Below the pieces are notes generated by a model that saw only the letters and a program-made list of their open reading frames with translations, was not told the DNA's origin and did no database searches. Made by a program: the position numbers and the translations under genes. A stretch of DNA of 6,816 nt from Deltaproteobacteria bacterium (GTDB lineage: Bacteria > Desulfobacterota > Desulfobacteria > Desulfobacterales > UBA11574): assembly GCA_019314155.1 (NCBI GenBank), contig JAFCZV010000203.1, positions 1 to 6,816 of the forward strand, written 5' to 3'. Numbering within the stretch: the first letter of the stretch is position 1; each line of letters opens with the position of its first letter. This document shows positions 5,506-6,816 of the stretch, piece after piece.

Positions 5506-5704
5506 GAAATGGCCTTAAAGACGTCCTCGTCGGTTAAGAATCCCTGGGCTTCGGCAAATGGTAGAACCTTCCTGCGAATGGCTCGAAATTTCTCAATAGC
5601 TACATATCGCCGAATAGATTCCCGTACGACATCGCTAACAGGTTTGTTAATTTTTGAAGATCTGCCTTCAACTCGTCTGGCAATCTGATAGTTAGTGTGC
5701 TCAT
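5502..5704 (-). pseudogene. Ribbon-helix-helix (CopG-like) antitoxin, frameshifted
   Basis: From ATG 5704 one frame gives MSTLTIRLPDELKADLQK, the classic DNA-binding strand and first helix of a ribbon-helix-helix antitoxin. Near the five Ts at 5651-5655 the family pattern jumps to another frame, NKPVSDVVRESIRRYVAIEK (second helix), then a toxin-binding tail ending LTDEDVFKAIS at 5502. The joined protein would be about four residues short in the turn between the helices, so a deletion of about 10 or 13 bases fits better than a one-base slip. The second frame is open upstream to 5771, but its N-terminal residues there have no RHH character. Translation from 5704 would end out of frame, so the message would lose coupling to the toxin. 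Programmed or slippage frameshifting at the A5 tract cannot be excluded. No Shine-Dalgarno is visible; see the promoter at 5713-5740. Confidence 0.75.
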
Positions 5705-5712
5705 GGTAAGAC

Positions 5713-5740
5713 AATGTAACACATTTTTCGAGAATGTCAA
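5713..5740 (-). promoter_or_regulatory. Candidate promoter of the toxin-antitoxin cassette, leaderless
   Basis: On the minus strand a perfect TTGACA (5740-5735) is followed after 16 bp by TACATT (5718-5713). Transcription would begin about 7 bases further on, at or one or two bases before the antitoxin ATG at 5704. The message would then be leaderless, which agrees with the absence of a Shine-Dalgarno sequence. The box lies eight bases inside the cassette start, so the promoter travels with the pair. Confidence 0.55.
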
Positions 5741-5757
5741 GAATCCAATTTTTACAT

Positions 5758-6564
5758 CTAACCTGCATCACTAGCAGAAAGGGAGAAGGTAAAGATTTTT
5801 CTTGCTTTTAAGCCTGATTCGTTCAGTCTTGTGAGTAACTCTTTTTCTATCTCCAGAGGAAGTCGGTTTTTAATATTATTACGTGCAAACCGGGTAATTT
5901 GTTCGTCAAATTCGATAATTCCGTAATCGCAAGGTGCAAAATCAGAGGTATTTTGAGATAAGCCAATAATTATTTTTAATATCCTTGATGGTTCATCCAG
6001 GTCTGGGGTGACCCTTAGACACTCTTCAATTGTTGTAATGCCGAGATGTATTTTATACAGACAATCTTCACGAAGTGTGACCATCCCAGCCCTTTTGATT
6101 GCAATCTCACGTACTTCCCATATACTCTTCCCATCAGCAATCGCACGGGACACATCGGAGTTTAATGAAAGTATTTCGTGAATTGCGGTTTGACCGGTAT
6201 ATCCTGTGCCGTCACATCGTTCGCACTTTGCTTTAGAAATACTTCCAGTTCCTCTTTTGAAAGCATAGTTTATTAAATCCGTTCTTGGAATCTTGAGTTG
6301 ATGAATCAAAGACTCTGACGGAGTGTATTCCTTCTGACAGAGTGGGCATGAAATCCTTACCAGGCGCTGGGCTATAATGAGATCAATCGACTCATAGACA
6401 AGGAAACTTTCGACTCCCATTTTAAATAAACGATTCAATGTGCTTGTTGTGTTCTCTGTATGAATGGTTGACAAAACTTTATGGCCTGTAAGTGCGGCAC
6501 TAATTATTGCATTTGCAGTTGTTATGTCTCTTGCCTCTCCTACCATAATAATATCAGGGTTCAT
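5758..6564 (-). pseudogene. GspE/PilB-like type II secretion or type IV pilus ATPase, C-terminal half only
   Basis: The reading frame opens at the Walker B region of a secretion/pilus assembly ATPase (MNPDIIMVGEARD, residues 1-13). It continues through the histidine box ALTGHKVLSTIHTENT (24-39), a zinc-binding tetracysteine (CPLC 73-76, CERC 114-117) and TGQTAIHEIL (123-132), to GITTIEECLRVTPD near residue 188, where such proteins normally end. The N-terminal domain and Walker A are missing. Family-like codons (LIRSP) continue upstream of the ATG only to about 6579, with an in-frame TAG at 6588-6586, so the ATG is probably an internal methionine of a truncated gene. An 80-residue tail follows the normal end, and I recognise no domain in it. 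The frame stops at TAG inside GTTAGAT (5762-5756), a possible cassette junction. It cannot hydrolyse ATP without Walker A. Confidence 0.85.
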
Positions 6565-6671
6565 AGGTGATCGGATAAGACGTACCTAAATATGTCCCTA
6601 CACTTATCAACCCTCGGTAATTACACTTTAAATTAGAAATAAAATATTCCTTAAAAGTACGTAATAAATAC

Positions 6672-6701
6672 TTGACATGCTATTTACGTTTAGTATATAC
6701 T
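6672..6701 (+). promoter_or_regulatory. Sigma-70 promoter of the unidentified gene at the right edge
   Basis: A perfect TTGACA (6672-6677) is separated by 18 bp from TATACT (6696-6701, five of six matches). The start would be near 6708, giving a leader of about 26 bases that includes AAAGGAGG at 6721-6728. ACGTAATAAATA (6659-6670) and TATTTACGT (6681-6689) flank the -35 as an imperfect inverted repeat and might be an operator. The stretch 6589-6660 before it holds nothing I recognise. Confidence 0.7.
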
Positions 6702-6733
6702 TCTTTTAAATTTAAAACTGAAAGGAGGATAAA

Positions 6734-6816
6734 ATGACTGAACTTGATAACTACGTAGAACTTAAGAGACAATTATTGCAAGCTCAACTCAGAGTTGTTT
6801 ATCGCTATCAACGAAA
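6734..6816 (+). CDS. Unidentified protein, N-terminal 27 residues only
   Basis: From ATG 6734 the frame reads MTELDNYVELKRQLLQAQLR and on to the right edge without a stop. It is polar, probably helical, and rich in Q, L and R. The start is well supported: AAAGGAGG ends five bases before it, behind a good promoter. Too little is visible to assign a family. It is transcribed divergently from the truncated ATPase. Confidence 0.65.
   Translation, partial: MTELDNYVELKRQLLQAQLRVVYRYQR

Larger units (their letters stand above)
5025..5748 (-). mobile_element. Integron gene cassette carrying the PIN toxin/RHH antitoxin pair
   Basis: Inferred 724-bp cassette from T5748 (TTGGAT) to G5025. In circular form it reads GTTGGAT, the exact complement of its attC R'' box ATCCAAC. 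The base before the start in the current sequence is A, not the G an attC or attI donor would leave, so it may have entered at a secondary A/TT site. A start at 5761 (GTTAGAT, with one mismatch to R'') is the alternative. The cassette has its own promoter 8 bp inside its start. Confidence 0.7.

Noticed and set aside
5294..5688. Plus-strand ORFs opposite the toxin and antitoxin
   Set aside because: They are antisense to the PIN and ribbon-helix-helix motifs and lack ribosome binding sites.
5502..5771. The antitoxin as an unbroken 89-residue protein starting at 5771
   Set aside because: The N-terminal 35 residues of that frame lack ribbon-helix-helix features, while the other frame supplies a perfect strand and helix from 5704.
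6580..6660. A possible insertion-sequence end where the ATPase fragment breaks
   Set aside because: No terminal inverted repeat, transposase fragment or target duplication could be identified there.
1..6816. CRISPR arrays, tRNA and rRNA genes
   Set aside because: No regularly spaced repeats and no tRNA- or rRNA-like segments were found when reading both strands.

Overview
The window is a bacterial accessory region that reads best as part of an integron gene-cassette array without a visible integrase, followed on the right by a truncated secretion/pilus ATPase gene. The host cannot be named securely. The sigma-54 activator, the chromosomal-type attC sites and the moderately AT-rich DNA would suit a Desulfobacterota or other proteobacterial genome, but this is only an inference.

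Layout. Positions 1-596 (-) hold most of a SAM-dependent methyltransferase that runs off the left edge. Positions 811-1399 (+) hold a NYN-domain RNase-like gene broken by an internal deletion. Its leader contains a promoter-like sequence, two UUCG-capped hairpins and a T-run. Positions 1529-1918 (-) hold a long-type tautomerase. Positions 2018-3562 (-) encode a GAF-AAA+-Fis sigma-54 activator, divergent from an MFS transporter at 3804-4994 (+). The gap between them holds a well-matched sigma-54 promoter and a perfect 10-bp inverted repeat placed like an enhancer. Positions 5098-5704 (-) hold a PIN-domain toxin and a frameshifted ribbon-helix-helix antitoxin. Positions 5758-6564 (-) hold the C-terminal half of a GspE/PilB-like ATPase. 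A strong promoter and the first 27 codons of an unidentified + strand gene end the window.

The main observation is a set of four imperfect inverted repeats at 607-692, 1399-1504, 1938-1986 and 5019-5090. Each is bounded by RYYYAAC/GTTRRRY-like 7-mers and carries unpaired bases in one arm. The decisive sign is cassette-boundary complementarity. The start of each of three predicted cassettes (613-1404, 1405-1943 and 5025-5748) is the exact complement of the R'' box of that cassette's own attC. The place of the extrahelical base, the C before each GTT, and the ribosome binding sites just inside two cassette starts all say the array reads from right to left on the minus strand. The NYN gene is then a reverse-oriented cassette with its own upstream signals. 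The methyltransferase and tautomerase are ordinary sense cassettes, and the toxin-antitoxin pair is a sense cassette with its own, apparently leaderless, promoter.

The 3-kb interval between the third and fourth attC carries the regulator, the transporter and their shared control region. It may be an unusually large cassette holding a complete regulated transport module, or ancestral DNA between insertions. The broken NYN gene, broken antitoxin and truncated ATPase suggest an ageing array.
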